Part shown: positions 8,682 to 17,625 of the stretch, in pieces | Layout of the letters: every line of letters starts with the position of its first letter | Position numbering within the stretch: position 1 is the stretch's first letter | NCBI GenBank assembly: GCA_963728495.1 | Contig: CAVSKI010000005.1 | Location: forward strand, 310,001 to 374,000 | Direction: 5' to 3' | Source of the DNA: JACVRW01 sp963728495 | GTDB lineage: Bacteria > Actinomycetota > Thermoleophilia > Solirubrobacterales > Thermoleophilaceae | Length of the DNA stretch: 64,000 bases | Position numbers and translations under genes: made by a program | The notes under the pieces: model-generated | The model's input: the letters and a program-made list of their open reading frames with translations, nothing else | Databases searched by the model: none | Told to the model about the DNA's origin: nothing

Positions 8682-10424
8682 GCCAGCGCGTCGAGAATGA
8701 GCGGAAACACGTCACGGTGCGCGCGCCGGCCGATCATCGCGTCGAGGTGGCTGTAGCCGGCGAGGGGGAAGATCCGGTGCTCTCCGGGCTGCATGCACTC
8801 GAAGTGCTGCCACGTGAGCTGTTGGCCTCGGGGCAGGAAGAACTGGTTGTCCAGCCCGGCCAGGAACGTGAAGCGCGTTCCCGGCGGCGGGGCGGCCGAC
8901 GAGCAGGTCGACCTCCAGCTCCGCCAGGCCCTCCACGGGCACGAGATGGCCCTGCTCGGCGCAGCGGCCCATCTGCGAGAAGAACGACAGCGGCGCGTAG
9001 CCGAACTCGCGCGTTAGCCACTCGAGGGTCTCGGCGTCGAGGTTGTCCCGTCGCCACAGCGCCTCGGGCCCGCCGCCGTAGAAGAAGGTGGTGGCCGCGG
9101 TGAGCGGGTTGGAGTAGTCGCGGCCCGCGAAGCGCGCCCAGCGCGCGACCCCGGCCGCGGCCACGGACGGGGCGCGTGCCGCCCACTGCGGATCGAACCC
9201 GCGCATGAAGCGCGACGCGAGAGGCACCAGCCTGGACAGGCGCCGCCGCGAGCGGTCGTCGAGCGAGATGTGCAGCGACACCGCGCTCGACACGACCCTT
9301 CGCAGCTCCGGCGCCAGCCCGGCCAGCACGGACATGGTGAGACTGGAGGAGCCCATGCAGTGGGCCACCGCGTCGACCTGCTCGCTGTCCGTGTTTTCGC
9401 GGATCACCCGGATCGCGGCCGGGTGGTCGTGGACCGCGGCTCCGTCGAGCGTGTAGTCGCCGGCCGGCAGGTCGATCGACGTACGCCAGTTCTCGACCCA
9501 GACGTCGTGCCCTCCGGCCACCAGAGCGTCGACCAGGCTGGGAGAGGAGGGAGAGTCGTAGAAGCTGTTGGCCCGCATCGCCAGCCCGCCGACGAGCATT
9601 ACGGGGACGCTTTCGGACCTCGCCGCTCCGTTGTCGCGGGCGCGTATGTGGTGGAGGTTGATCTCGCGGCCGTCGCCCGCTTCGAAGGGCAGGATGCGCC
9701 GCTCGAGCGCCGGCCGTCCGGGCAGCTCGTGCCATTCCCGGCCGATCCGTCCCTGCAAAGGCGTACGTCCGGCCGTGACGGTGGGGAAGGCGAACTGCGT
9801 TTCGGACAGCGCCGGACCGCCGTATACCGAGAGCAGCCGACGTACGAACGCCGCCTGATAGAGGACCGGTGCGCTGAGGCGCCGGCCCGGGCCGCCACGC
9901 ATCCCAAGGGTCGTGCGCAGAAAGCGCAGCGGGCTTATGCGAAGCACCCCGGTGGCCACGGTGCGCGGGTCGTCGTCCTCCTCGGCGACGTGTGAGACGT
10001 GCCCGGCGAGCAGGCGCACCAACAGGCGCGAGCAGTCGCGCCAGGGGTCGTGGTTGGGATCGTCCTCGATCAGCTTGAAGCCGCTGAAGGTGAGCGGGCG
10101 GCCCGCGCGATCGCGCAGGAACAGGCGGTAGAGCACGCGCCGGCGGCGCGCATCCGGAGCGCGCACGAAGAGGTCGAAGCTGCCGTCTTGGGCCTCGAGC
10201 CGCCCGCCGAGGGCCGGGCAATGGACCGAGCCCGAGAGCCGGGCCGGGCGCTGCGGCCCATGAAGGAAGCGGTCCAGGTCGTCGATTGCGATCGTGACGT
10301 CGGCCGAGCAGCGGGTGCCTTCGCGGCGCCCGGCGATCACGGCCGAGTTGTAGTCGCCCGCGTGGAAGGAGATCGGCCCGCTCATGTGCTCGCGGAAGCG
10401 CAGGTCTGGAGCCGAAGCCGTCAT
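8678..10424 (-). CDS. Alpha/beta hydrolase with Cys in the nucleophile position (frame broken near its C-terminus)
   Basis: Starts at ATG 10424, overlapping the GMC oxidase stop by one base. Residues 1 to about 250 form a family-specific N-terminal domain (SGPISFHAGDYNSAV). The alpha/beta-hydrolase core follows (VPVMLVGGLAMRANSFYD, VWVENWRTS, VDAVAHCMGSSSLTM). The nucleophile-elbow residue is Cys356, as in PHA synthases, rather than Ser. At 8879 one extra base shifts the frame; past it another frame continues convincingly as TRFTFLAGLDNQFFLPRGQ and ends LAGYSHLDAMIGRR..., supplying the expected C-terminal Asp and His and stopping at 8678. Read without correction, it ends at 8712. Confidence 0.75.
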
Positions 10425-12115
10425 CACCCGCGCCCCGAGCGACCGTCGAGGATCCCCTCCGCCACTCGATCGGCGAAGGCGGCGATCGTGAAGCTCGGGT
10501 TGACTCCCACCGGGCCGGGCATCGCCGCCCCGTCGGCGACGTACAGCCCGGGGAACCCATGAGCCTCGCCCCAAGAGTCGACCACGCCGTGGCGGGCCTC
10601 GTCGGCCATGGGGCAGCCGCCGAGTGGATGGATCGTGACCGAGCGGTTGATGCGCTTCCAGGGTGAGTCGCTATGCCGTCCGCCGAGTGCCGAGGAGACT
10701 TCGCCGAAGCCGCGCTCGACCCCCGAGTAGTACTCCTCCGACGGTGTCGAGCTCCAATCGAGCTCCAGGCGGCCCTCCTCGAGCGCATAGCGCCCGTCGG
10801 GCACGTCGTGCCCGTTGGCGAGCAGCGGCATCAGCGCAGCCGACCGGTCGCTGAACACCTGGGCGAACTCCGCGCCCAGGTTGGTGTCGCGCTCGCCGCT
10901 CAGCGCGCCGCGGATCTGACGCGCGATCGTGTGGCGCATGCGCCACGGGAGCTTCGGCAGCTCGAGCGCCTCCCACAGCCAGTCCGCCAGAACCGGTGCG
11001 CCGCCGTCCTGAATCTGGTAGCGGCGGCCGCTCGCAGAGCGCTCGGCGGGCACCTTGATCGACGCGGTGATCACGGGCCCGTTGCTCGGATCGAGGCGGC
11101 CGCGGGCATCGCGGACCAGGGCCAGGGCGTCCCCGTTGGCCGACACGCGTGTGCCGATCGCGCGGCTCAGCCCGGGCAGAGCCCCTCGGTTGGCCAGCAG
11201 CAGCCGCGGCGAGCCCACCGCGCCCGCGGCGAGGATCACGCGTCTGGTCCACACCGTGCGAAACGGCTCGCGGGTCGGGTCGAGCAGCTCGGCCCGGTGC
11301 CCATCGCGCGCCCGAAGATGCTGGCGGTAGCCCAGCCGGTATCCGTCCCGGCCGCGGTCGCGCGGCTCGATCGTCTCGACCTCGCAGCACGTGCGCAGCT
11401 GCGCTCCCTCCGCCTGGGCCGCGCTCAGGTAGGTGAAGTCGAGCGTGTTCTTGGCTCCGTAGTTGCAGCCGATGTCACACTCGCCGCAGAGGCGGCAGGT
11501 CGAGCGCGGCAGCCCGTGCAGATCCTCGCTCGCCACCGGGGCTCCGGGAACCGGCTCGCCGCCCTGCGCCGGGGCGAAGAGCACAGCCAGCTCCGGACGC
11601 TCGGCCACGAGGCCGAGGGCTCCGGCGGCGTCCTCGATGGCCCTGGTCTTTGCCGTGGAGGCGTAGGGCTCAACCTCGGACGGATAGCGCTGGGGGCTCT
11701 GCATCGCCCGCACGTTCTCGTAGTGCGGCTCCAGGTCGGCGCGGCTCAAGGGCCAGCACTCGCGCCCGCCGGCGGCCAGATCGTCGCGCGCGAACGTGTC
11801 CTGCTCCTTGGGCAGCATCACGTTCGCGTAGATGAGCGACCCGCCCCCGAGACCGCTCGCGCAGAGCACGTCGAGCCCGCGAAAGCGCCAGACCTCGAAG
11901 AGGCCGTGGAGATCCTCCGAGGGGTCCCAGAAGGCCCTCTGCAGCTGGCGCGGCGTTCGAGCGAAGGCCCCAGGCGGATAGGGCTGGCCGCGTTCGAGCA
12001 CCAGCACCCGGCCGAGCCCGCCGCGGGCCAGGCGATACGCCGTCACGGCGCCTCCGAACCCCGAGCCCACCACCACCGCGTCGAAGGACTCGTCGTCGGG
12101 CGAGTGCATCGTCAC
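10424..12115 (-). CDS. GMC-family (cholesterol-oxidase-like) FAD oxidoreductase
   Basis: 563 residues from GTG 12115, which overlaps the preceding stop (GTGA). FAD-binding GSGFGGA lies at residues 17-23, LGGGSLIYANVM near 90-100, and the C-terminal catalytic/FAD region has IHPLGGCPMA and GPVGVNPSFTIAAFADRVAEG. Cys207, 210, 213 and 217 make a CxxCxxCxxxC cluster that could hold an Fe-S centre, seen in cholesterol-oxidase-like GMC proteins. It likely oxidises an alcohol on a bulky lipid or sterol-like substrate in the cytoplasm. It is directly coupled to the alpha/beta hydrolase, a known pairing. Confidence 0.88.
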   Translation of the reverse strand: MTMHSPDDESFDAVVVGSGFGGAVTAYRLARGGLGRVLVLERGQPYPPGAFARTPRQLQRAFWDPSEDLHGLFEVWRFRGLDVLCASGLGGGSLIYANVMLPKEQDTFARDDLAAGGRECWPLSRADLEPHYENVRAMQSPQRYPSEVEPYASTAKTRAIEDAAGALGLVAERPELAVLFAPAQGGEPVPGAPVASEDLHGLPRSTCRLCGECDIGCNYGAKNTLDFTYLSAAQAEGAQLRTCCEVETIEPRDRGRDGYRLGYRQHLRARDGHRAELLDPTREPFRTVWTRRVILAAGAVGSPRLLLANRGALPGLSRAIGTRVSANGDALALVRDARGRLDPSNGPVITASIKVPAERSASGRRYQIQDGGAPVLADWLWEALELPKLPWRMRHTIARQIRGALSGERDTNLGAEFAQVFSDRSAALMPLLANGHDVPDGRYALEEGRLELDWSSTPSEEYYSGVERGFGEVSSALGGRHSDSPWKRINRSVTIHPLGGCPMADEARHGVVDSWGEAHGFPGLYVADGAAMPGPVGVNPSFTIAAFADRVAEGILDGRSGRG

Positions 12116-15100
12116 CCCGATTCGACGCGCCAGCTGACCGGGCGGCGCGGATCCGGCTCGTAGGCACAGAAGCTGCCGGTGCGCACGGTCGCCCCCAGCT
12201 CATACCCCAGCGCCTCGTCCTGCTCACCCAGGCGCCGGATCGCGGTGTGGATGGCTCGGGTCACGCGCACGCGGGCCCGCTCGGCTCCGGAGGCCTGCGG
12301 GCGGTCCCGGCCCCCGAGCCCCACCGCCGCGGACAACTCGGAGGCGATCAGGTCCATCTCCTCGCGGGCGCGAGCCGCACGCTCGGTATCACCCCAGCGG
12401 TCGGCCTCCTCGATCTCGTCCCTCAAGTCCTCCAGACGGCGGCGATACTGGTTCTTCGCGGTCGCGTCGAGTCCGGCGAGCGGCCCGTCCGGCGACGCGC
12501 CCGCGGAGGCTCCGTGGCCCGACCCGTTCGCGAGCGTCTCGACATCGCCGGCCGGCAGCTCGACCCCGGGGCTCGCGAGCAGCACCGCCAGGGTGCGAAT
12601 GCCCTTGCTGTCGCGTATGTGAACCACGCGGCCGTCGTAGTTGACACGCCACAGGTCGCCCTCGCGCTGCAGGACGGCCGACAGCGATTCGACCGGAGGG
12701 GGCGCCGGGGTGTCGGTGTCCGGACGGGCAGCGGCGATCCATTCGAGCACGAAGGACAGCTCGAGCTCCTCGGCCAGCGCATTGGCCTCGTCCAGAAGCC
12801 GGACTGCCTCGAGCCGGTCGCGATCCCCGCCGCGCGCCAGCAACACGCGGGCGTGATCGAGACGCGTGCGCACCATCATCGGGCGGGCGCCATCGAGATT
12901 GGCCTGCTCCCAGGCGGCCGCGAAATGCTGCTCGGCGGTCTCCCATTCCTCCTGAGCAGCAGAGAGCAGACCAAGGTAGCGCGACACCGGGCCGGCGAAG
13001 ACCGCGTCGGGGGAAACCACGTTGCGGCCCTCGAAGGGGGCGAGCATCCGATAGATGAGGCCCGCCCGCTCCGCGTCCCCCTGGTAAGCGCAGGCCTCGC
13101 TGAGGAGCGCCATGGCCAGCAGCCAAACGTTGTCGCGGGGGATCGCAGCGAAGTCGTGCGAGGCCAGCAAGCGAAGCTCGCGCCGGGCGTCGGCGTCGGC
13201 GCCCGCCTCGCAGTGGGCCACGGCCAGCGCCGCACGGAACACCGGCATGGCCGCAAAGCCGTCCGCAAAGCGCTTGAGCTGCGGCAGCATCTCCTGAATG
13301 CGCCCCTGAGTCCAGCGCAGGCCCATGAGCTGAGCGCCGGTTTGCAGGGGAATCGTGGAATCACGCAGCCGGGCGCCGAGCTCCGCCCCCTCGGCGGTCA
13401 GCCGTTCCGCCTCCGCGAACGAACCCTCGATCGCCGCCCGGCGCGAGCGCTCGAGTGGTACGTAGGCCTGCGCTCGCGGGTCCTGATAGTCGGCAACGAG
13501 CCGCACGAGCGTCTCCAGTGCGACATCCGCTCCGGCCAGGTCGTCGAGCTCCAGCAGATAGCCGATCTGACGGACTCGGGCGGGTAGCTCGAGCTCCGGG
13601 TCGCCCATCGACTCGCACAGGCGAAACAGCTCCAGGGCCTGATGCACGCTTTCCTCGGTGCGGTCCGGTGACGAGGTCGCGCCCTGGCGGTTGGCCAGGG
13701 CGTACGCCAGCGTCGGAAGGTCATCGAGCCTCCGCGCCATCGACACGGCCTCCTCGGCAACCGCCAGCCGCCGCTCGTCCTCGGCCGACCAGTAGAGCGC
13801 CACGCCCAGCCGCGCCAGCAACCTCACGCGCAGGGGGCTGTCGCTCGCTTCGAGGGCCTCGAGCGCCTCCCCGAGCAATCTCACCAGCTCCTCGTCGACG
13901 ATCCCGGGCGAGAGGGCAAACGCGCCGAAGTCGAGCGCCGCCCGCGCCAGCAGGTCCGGGCGGCCGACCTCGGCTGCCGCGCCCGCGGCGGTGTTGAGCG
14001 TCTCACGCGCGCCCGCCGCGCCGGCGTGGACCTGCGCGCGCCCGAGCTCCACCAGGAGCTCGGCTCGCCGGACGGGATCGGGTCCCTCGAGCTCGAGCGC
14101 CGTCAGAGCCTGGCGAAACAGGCGCGCGGCCTCCTCCCAGGCCACCCCGCGCGAAGCACTCCGGCCGGCTCGGGTGGCGTAGTCGACCGCCTTGGCCGGA
14201 TCGCCACCGACCGCGGCCTCGAAGAAATGGTGGGCCAGCTCGGAAAGACGGGCCTCAAGCTCGCCCGCGTAGATCTGCTCCATCGCTTCTCCGACCGCGC
14301 GGTGGAGCCGGGCTCGGTCCGCCGTACCCAGGTTGGCGTAGATCGTCTCCCGGACGAGCCCGTGAGCAAAGCGGTAGACCGTGACCGCGGGCGGTCGCGG
14401 CTCGATCAGCCCGGCCACCAGCGCCTGGTCGATCACCTCCAACAGGGCTTGATGCTCGATCCCCGTCGCCCTCTGCACGGTGGCAACGCGAAACTCTCGC
14501 CCGATCACGGCCGCGGCCGTGAGCACGTCCTGCGCCGGCGCGGGAAGAGAGGCGATTCGGCGTGCGATCGCCTCACGCACACCCGACGGCAGCGGAAGTT
14601 CCGTGGCCGCGAGGTCGATCTCGCCCTCGAGCTCGCCCTGAGAGGCGAGCGTCCTCATCACCTCGGCGGCGAAGAAGGGATTGCCCGCCGAGAGCACGCC
14701 CACGGCACGCAGCATGTCCGCCGAGGGGGGCACTCCGGTCACCTCCTCGAGCAGGACCGCCAGGTCGGTGTCGGGCACCCCCACGAGATCGATCCTGCGG
14801 CAAGTGCGCGCCAGCCCGCCCACGATTTCGTCCGCGTCGGGACGCAGGCGAATGGCGTGCTCCTTGTAGGTGGCCAATCCCAGCACGGGAGCGTCGCGCA
14901 GCTCGCGCGACACGTATTCGAGCGCGAGCAGCGCGTCCGTGTCGGCCACCTCGATGTCGTCCAGGATCAACAGCAGCGGCTCGTCCGCGCACGCGCTTCG
15001 CAGGAAGGCCGCCAGCGAGCCGAGCATGGCGAAACGATCCTGGTCGGACTCACTCGCCGGCACGGGCAGCTGCTCGTCAAGGCGCTCCCTCAGCTCTGGG

Positions 15101-15444
15101 GCCATCAGGCCCAGCCGGCGGACCCCCGGTCCCAGCTCCCGTTCACTCCACACGCCGTCACCGCGGCGACACAGCTCATCCACGATCCGGCCCCAGGGCC
15201 AGAACGGCGGTGCTCCTCCCCCTTCCCAGCAGTGGCCCCAGACCACGCGCACGCCCTCGCCGGCGGCCCGCTCCCCGAGAACACCGGCGAGCGCGGTCTT
15301 GCCGATACCCGGCTCGCCGGTCATAAGGAGGAAGCGACCCCGCCCGGAGCGGGCTTCGCCCAGAGCTGCCGTCAGCTCCTCCAGCTCGCGCTCGCGACCA
15401 ACGAACGAATTGCCCGCCGAGCCGACGGGGTTGCGAGCCTTCAT
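12112..15444 (-). CDS. STAND-like ATPase with TPR-type repeats (large regulatory protein)
   Basis: About 1,110 residues. An FVGRERELEEL motif opens the ATPase domain; Walker A is GEPGIGKTAL and Walker B is LLLILDD. A helical-repeat region of some 500 residues (TPR-like) follows. The last 200 residues begin VNYDGRVVHIRDSKGIRTL, a C-terminal domain often seen in actinobacterial ATPases of this kind. There is no LuxR-type HTH at the end. ATG 15444 is preferred over ATG 15468 because AGGACA stands seven bases before it. First gene of the operon; its stop overlaps the GMC start. Probably a nucleotide-driven switch controlling or scaffolding the operon products (inference). Confidence 0.8.
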   Translation of the reverse strand: MKARNPVGSAGNSFVGRERELEELTAALGEARSGRGRFLLMTGEPGIGKTALAGVLGERAAGEGVRVVWGHCWEGGGAPPFWPWGRIVDELCRRGDGVWSERELGPGVRRLGLMAPELRERLDEQLPVPASESDQDRFAMLGSLAAFLRSACADEPLLLILDDIEVADTDALLALEYVSRELRDAPVLGLATYKEHAIRLRPDADEIVGGLARTCRRIDLVGVPDTDLAVLLEEVTGVPPSADMLRAVGVLSAGNPFFAAEVMRTLASQGELEGEIDLAATELPLPSGVREAIARRIASLPAPAQDVLTAAAVIGREFRVATVQRATGIEHQALLEVIDQALVAGLIEPRPPAVTVYRFAHGLVRETIYANLGTADRARLHRAVGEAMEQIYAGELEARLSELAHHFFEAAVGGDPAKAVDYATRAGRSASRGVAWEEAARLFRQALTALELEGPDPVRRAELLVELGRAQVHAGAAGARETLNTAAGAAAEVGRPDLLARAALDFGAFALSPGIVDEELVRLLGEALEALEASDSPLRVRLLARLGVALYWSAEDERRLAVAEEAVSMARRLDDLPTLAYALANRQGATSSPDRTEESVHQALELFRLCESMGDPELELPARVRQIGYLLELDDLAGADVALETLVRLVADYQDPRAQAYVPLERSRRAAIEGSFAEAERLTAEGAELGARLRDSTIPLQTGAQLMGLRWTQGRIQEMLPQLKRFADGFAAMPVFRAALAVAHCEAGADADARRELRLLASHDFAAIPRDNVWLLAMALLSEACAYQGDAERAGLIYRMLAPFEGRNVVSPDAVFAGPVSRYLGLLSAAQEEWETAEQHFAAAWEQANLDGARPMMVRTRLDHARVLLARGGDRDRLEAVRLLDEANALAEELELSFVLEWIAAARPDTDTPAPPPVESLSAVLQREGDLWRVNYDGRVVHIRDSKGIRTLAVLLASPGVELPAGDVETLANGSGHGASAGASPDGPLAGLDATAKNQYRRRLEDLRDEIEEADRWGDTERAARAREEMDLIASELSAAVGLGGRDRPQASGAERARVRVTRAIHTAIRRLGEQDEALGYELGATVRTGSFCAYEPDPRRPVSWRVESG

Positions 15445-15525
15445 CGAGTTGTCCTGTCGCCTGGCCATTGGCAACGCCGCGACCCACGACGATGATACGA
15501 CTAGTGCGCTGCGCGAGCTGCCGGG

Positions 15526-15757
15526 TTGCTGGGGCCGGCGTCTGTGAACGGCGGCAACCAAGGTGGACTCGGCTGTGTTGCTGGCTTTGTCACGCTGCTG
15601 TAACGCGGTCGCTAGGCCACTGATCGAGTGTCAAGTTATGCACCTCATAGATGCACAATCCGACACTCGGCAGAGCGCAGGCGCGGCGGCGCGGTCGGCG
15701 CACCCGGCGGTGTTACAGCGCCGCGAAAACAGCGACACTGCGCTAGCGACACGCCAC
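15526..15757. repeat. Imperfect palindromic element, copy A
   Basis: Non-coding. Bases 15526-15625 match 31910-32012 at roughly four in five positions by eye (shared blocks include GGGGCCGGCGTCT, CAACCAA, GTGTTG, TTTTGT/CTTTGT, AACGCGGT and AGGCCAC). The arm GTGTTGCTGGCTTTG...GCTGTAACGCGG (about 15575-15611) is repeated inverted at about 15706-15744. At the centre, GAGTGTC (15626-15632) pairs with GACACTC (15662-15668), enclosing two direct ATGCAC copies (15638 and 15651). It fills the gap between the ATPase start and the end of the winged-helix gene, so it may also hold the operon promoter. Confidence 0.6.
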
Positions 15758-16791
15758 TAATGCGCGACCTCAAGCCTGGCCGGAAGCTCCATGAAGCGAC
15801 CAAAGCGCTCAACAACGGCCGGGAGGGCCGATGCGTCGGAGGAGCTCAGATCGGTGAACAGCGTTGCCTCGATCAGCGCCGCGCTCCGGGTCACCGTCCG
15901 CTTCCAGCTGCCGACCGTGCGGCCGCCGATCACGATCGGCCGCCTCAGCATCCCTTCGCGCGGCGGCCTGCGGGCCAGCACCATTCGCAGCTCCTTGTAG
16001 CTGATGCCGATCTCGTCGTACATCGGGATCAGATACGCACCCGGAGCCGTGACCTCGCCGTCGGGCTCGTCCGCGAGCCGATCAGCCACCAGCTCCAGTC
16101 CGGTCTTCGCATCGGCGACGGTGAGCCCCGACCACGCGCTGAAGTCGCGGATCGTGGCCGGGCGGCGACTGCGGAAGTAGCGCAGCGAGAGCTCGGCCAG
16201 GGCCTCCTCGCGCGTGAGCTCACGCGACTCGGGGACCCGGCTCTCGAATCGCGCGTAGGTGTGCTGATTGCCGCGGCGTGGGCCGCTGCACACCAGCTCC
16301 TCCAGCTCGGCGTGCATCAGGATGTAGCCCAGGCGTAGGCCGTCGGCCACGATTCCCGCCTGAGCCAGCGCGCCGGCCAGCTCCGGGCGGGTGAGCGGCT
16401 CGTCGGGCTCGAGCGCCGCGGCGATGACCCCGTGGGTGCGCTGCAGCGTCTCGCCCGACAGCTCGTACTTGCGGTAGGAGTAGCCGTTGGCGGCATGCAC
16501 GCGCGGCGCGGTCAGGCGCAGCATCCAGCGGATGTCGGCCGGGCTGACGAAGTGCCAGGTCGGCCGCAGCACGTGCGTGCGCAGGATCTCGCCGCGGGAA
16601 AGCGCCTGCTCCACGTCGGCATCGGTGCACTCGTCGACCCGCTCGCCGATCGACCACTTCGCCTCGGCGTACTCCTGAGCCTGCATGGCCCCCAGCCAGT
16701 TCACGGCCTCGGCCGGCCTGGCAAAATGGCCGGAGGCCAGACGTTGGCTGTGTAGGCGACGACGGACCACGGCGAGCGCGTCTTGGGGCAC
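15757..16791 (-). CDS. Winged-helix DNA-binding protein, HTH_42/AlkZ (YcaQ) family
   Basis: 344 residues, the usual length. It shows the family framework LHSQRLAS, VNWLGAMQAQEYAEAKWSIG, LRPTWHFVSPADIRW, RDFSAWSGLT and PMYDEIGISYKE. Gln37-Ala38-Gln39 falls exactly where AlkZ DNA glycosylases carry their catalytic Q-x-Q motif, so base-excision activity on bulky or crosslinked lesions is possible rather than transcription control. ATG 16791. Its end abuts palindromic element A, and it lies downstream of two hairpins that probably end transcription from the CHRD gene. Confidence 0.85.
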   Translation of the reverse strand: MPQDALAVVRRRLHSQRLASGHFARPAEAVNWLGAMQAQEYAEAKWSIGERVDECTDADVEQALSRGEILRTHVLRPTWHFVSPADIRWMLRLTAPRVHAANGYSYRKYELSGETLQRTHGVIAAALEPDEPLTRPELAGALAQAGIVADGLRLGYILMHAELEELVCSGPRRGNQHTYARFESRVPESRELTREEALAELSLRYFRSRRPATIRDFSAWSGLTVADAKTGLELVADRLADEPDGEVTAPGAYLIPMYDEIGISYKELRMVLARRPPREGMLRRPIVIGGRTVGSWKRTVTRSAALIEATLFTDLSSSDASALPAVVERFGRFMELPARLEVAH

Positions 16792-16817
16792 CGGCCGAGA
16801 CTAGACCGCCCCACATT

Positions 16818-16860
16818 GCCAGCGAGCTGGCGGCACTGCCCCTTCCTCGACCAGTGCCGC
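16818..16860. terminator. Two adjacent hairpins
   Basis: GCCAGC/GCTGGC (16818-16831) forms a tight stem. GCGGCACTG (16830-16838) pairs with CAGTGCCGC (16852-16860) as a 9-bp stem with a 13-base loop. The two overlap by two bases, so only one can be fully formed at a time. They lie just after the CHRD gene and before the winged-helix gene on the minus strand. Likely terminator; no U-run. Confidence 0.5.
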
Positions 16861-16904
16861 AGCCCGCAGCGTCCTAATCAGACGCTGACCTCGTGGAGCC
16901 GGGG

Positions 16905-17453
16905 TCAGTCGTTGTTGCGCCAGGGATGGCGCTTGTCCAGCTGGGCCCTGATCTCACCCCCTGGGTACTCCGTGCTGTGCACGTTGGCGTAGGTGACTCC
17001 GGCCCTGACCGCATCCAGCAGCTCGCCGAACTCGCCCGGACCGATCCCCTGACCGGCCGGACCGATCACGTCGGCCGGTCCGAACGTCCCCGTAACGGTG
17101 GCTGGGGACGGCGGGCACGGCTGCGTGGTGTCCAGGGGCGAATTGCCCAGGTTGGTGCACAAAAAGACGGCGATGCCGCCGCTCTGGTGCCGGCCGCCGA
17201 GATGGATATGGGCCTGCTGGACATCGCCCACCAGGTCCGCATAGGAGAGCCGGTAGGAGATCTCCTGCCCGGACTTGTCGATCCAAGCGTTGAACGTCCC
17301 GTTGCCGGGGGTCGACAGCACAAGCGGATCCTCCTGGTATCCGGTGAGGTGCTCGCGGATCTCCTTCCCACCGCCGGCGATCGCCGTCGTCACGGCCACC
17401 GCCAGGGCGGCGACCACCGCCACGAGAACCACCAGCCTGAGACGTCCCTTCAT
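16905..17453 (-). CDS. Secreted CHRD-domain protein
   Basis: 182 residues with a clear signal peptide (basic MKGRLRL, then a 20-residue Val/Ala-rich core ending near AIAGG). The mature part is one CHRD domain: LTGYQEDPLVLSTPGNGTF, YADLVGDVQQAHIHLGG, GIAVFLCTN, and YANVHSTEYPGGEIRAQL. CHRD domains are extracellular beta-folds related to chordin; their bacterial role is unknown. GC-rich hairpins follow. The divergent partner is the LPG-synthase-TM gene, with 172 bases between. Confidence 0.85.
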   Translation of the reverse strand: MKGRLRLVVLVAVVAALAVAVTTAIAGGGKEIREHLTGYQEDPLVLSTPGNGTFNAWIDKSGQEISYRLSYADLVGDVQQAHIHLGGRHQSGGIAVFLCTNLGNSPLDTTQPCPPSPATVTGTFGPADVIGPAGQGIGPGEFGELLDAVRAGVTYANVHSTEYPGGEIRAQLDKRHPWRNND

Positions 17454-17625
17454 CCCTCACCTCCTGGTCGGAGCTGCATGCGCTGGGGCATACGTCCGCC
17501 GGGCGACAACGGTTCGAAGAGGACGGTTAGCCGCACCCCGCGACGCCGGGACGCCCCATATCCGGCCACACGAGAGCGCGGGATGCTCCTCCCAACTCAG
17601 GGTGCCGGTTCAGGGGGCCGCACCG

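Noticed and set aside
12112..12700. LuxR-type HTH at the end of the ATPase protein (LAL regulator)
   Set aside because: No HTH pattern is present; the C-terminal domain is different.
15629..15634. Perfect TTGACA (minus strand) as promoter of the ATPase operon
   Set aside because: No -10 hexamer at 16-18 bases; sequence there is CGACCG. It may be chance within element A.
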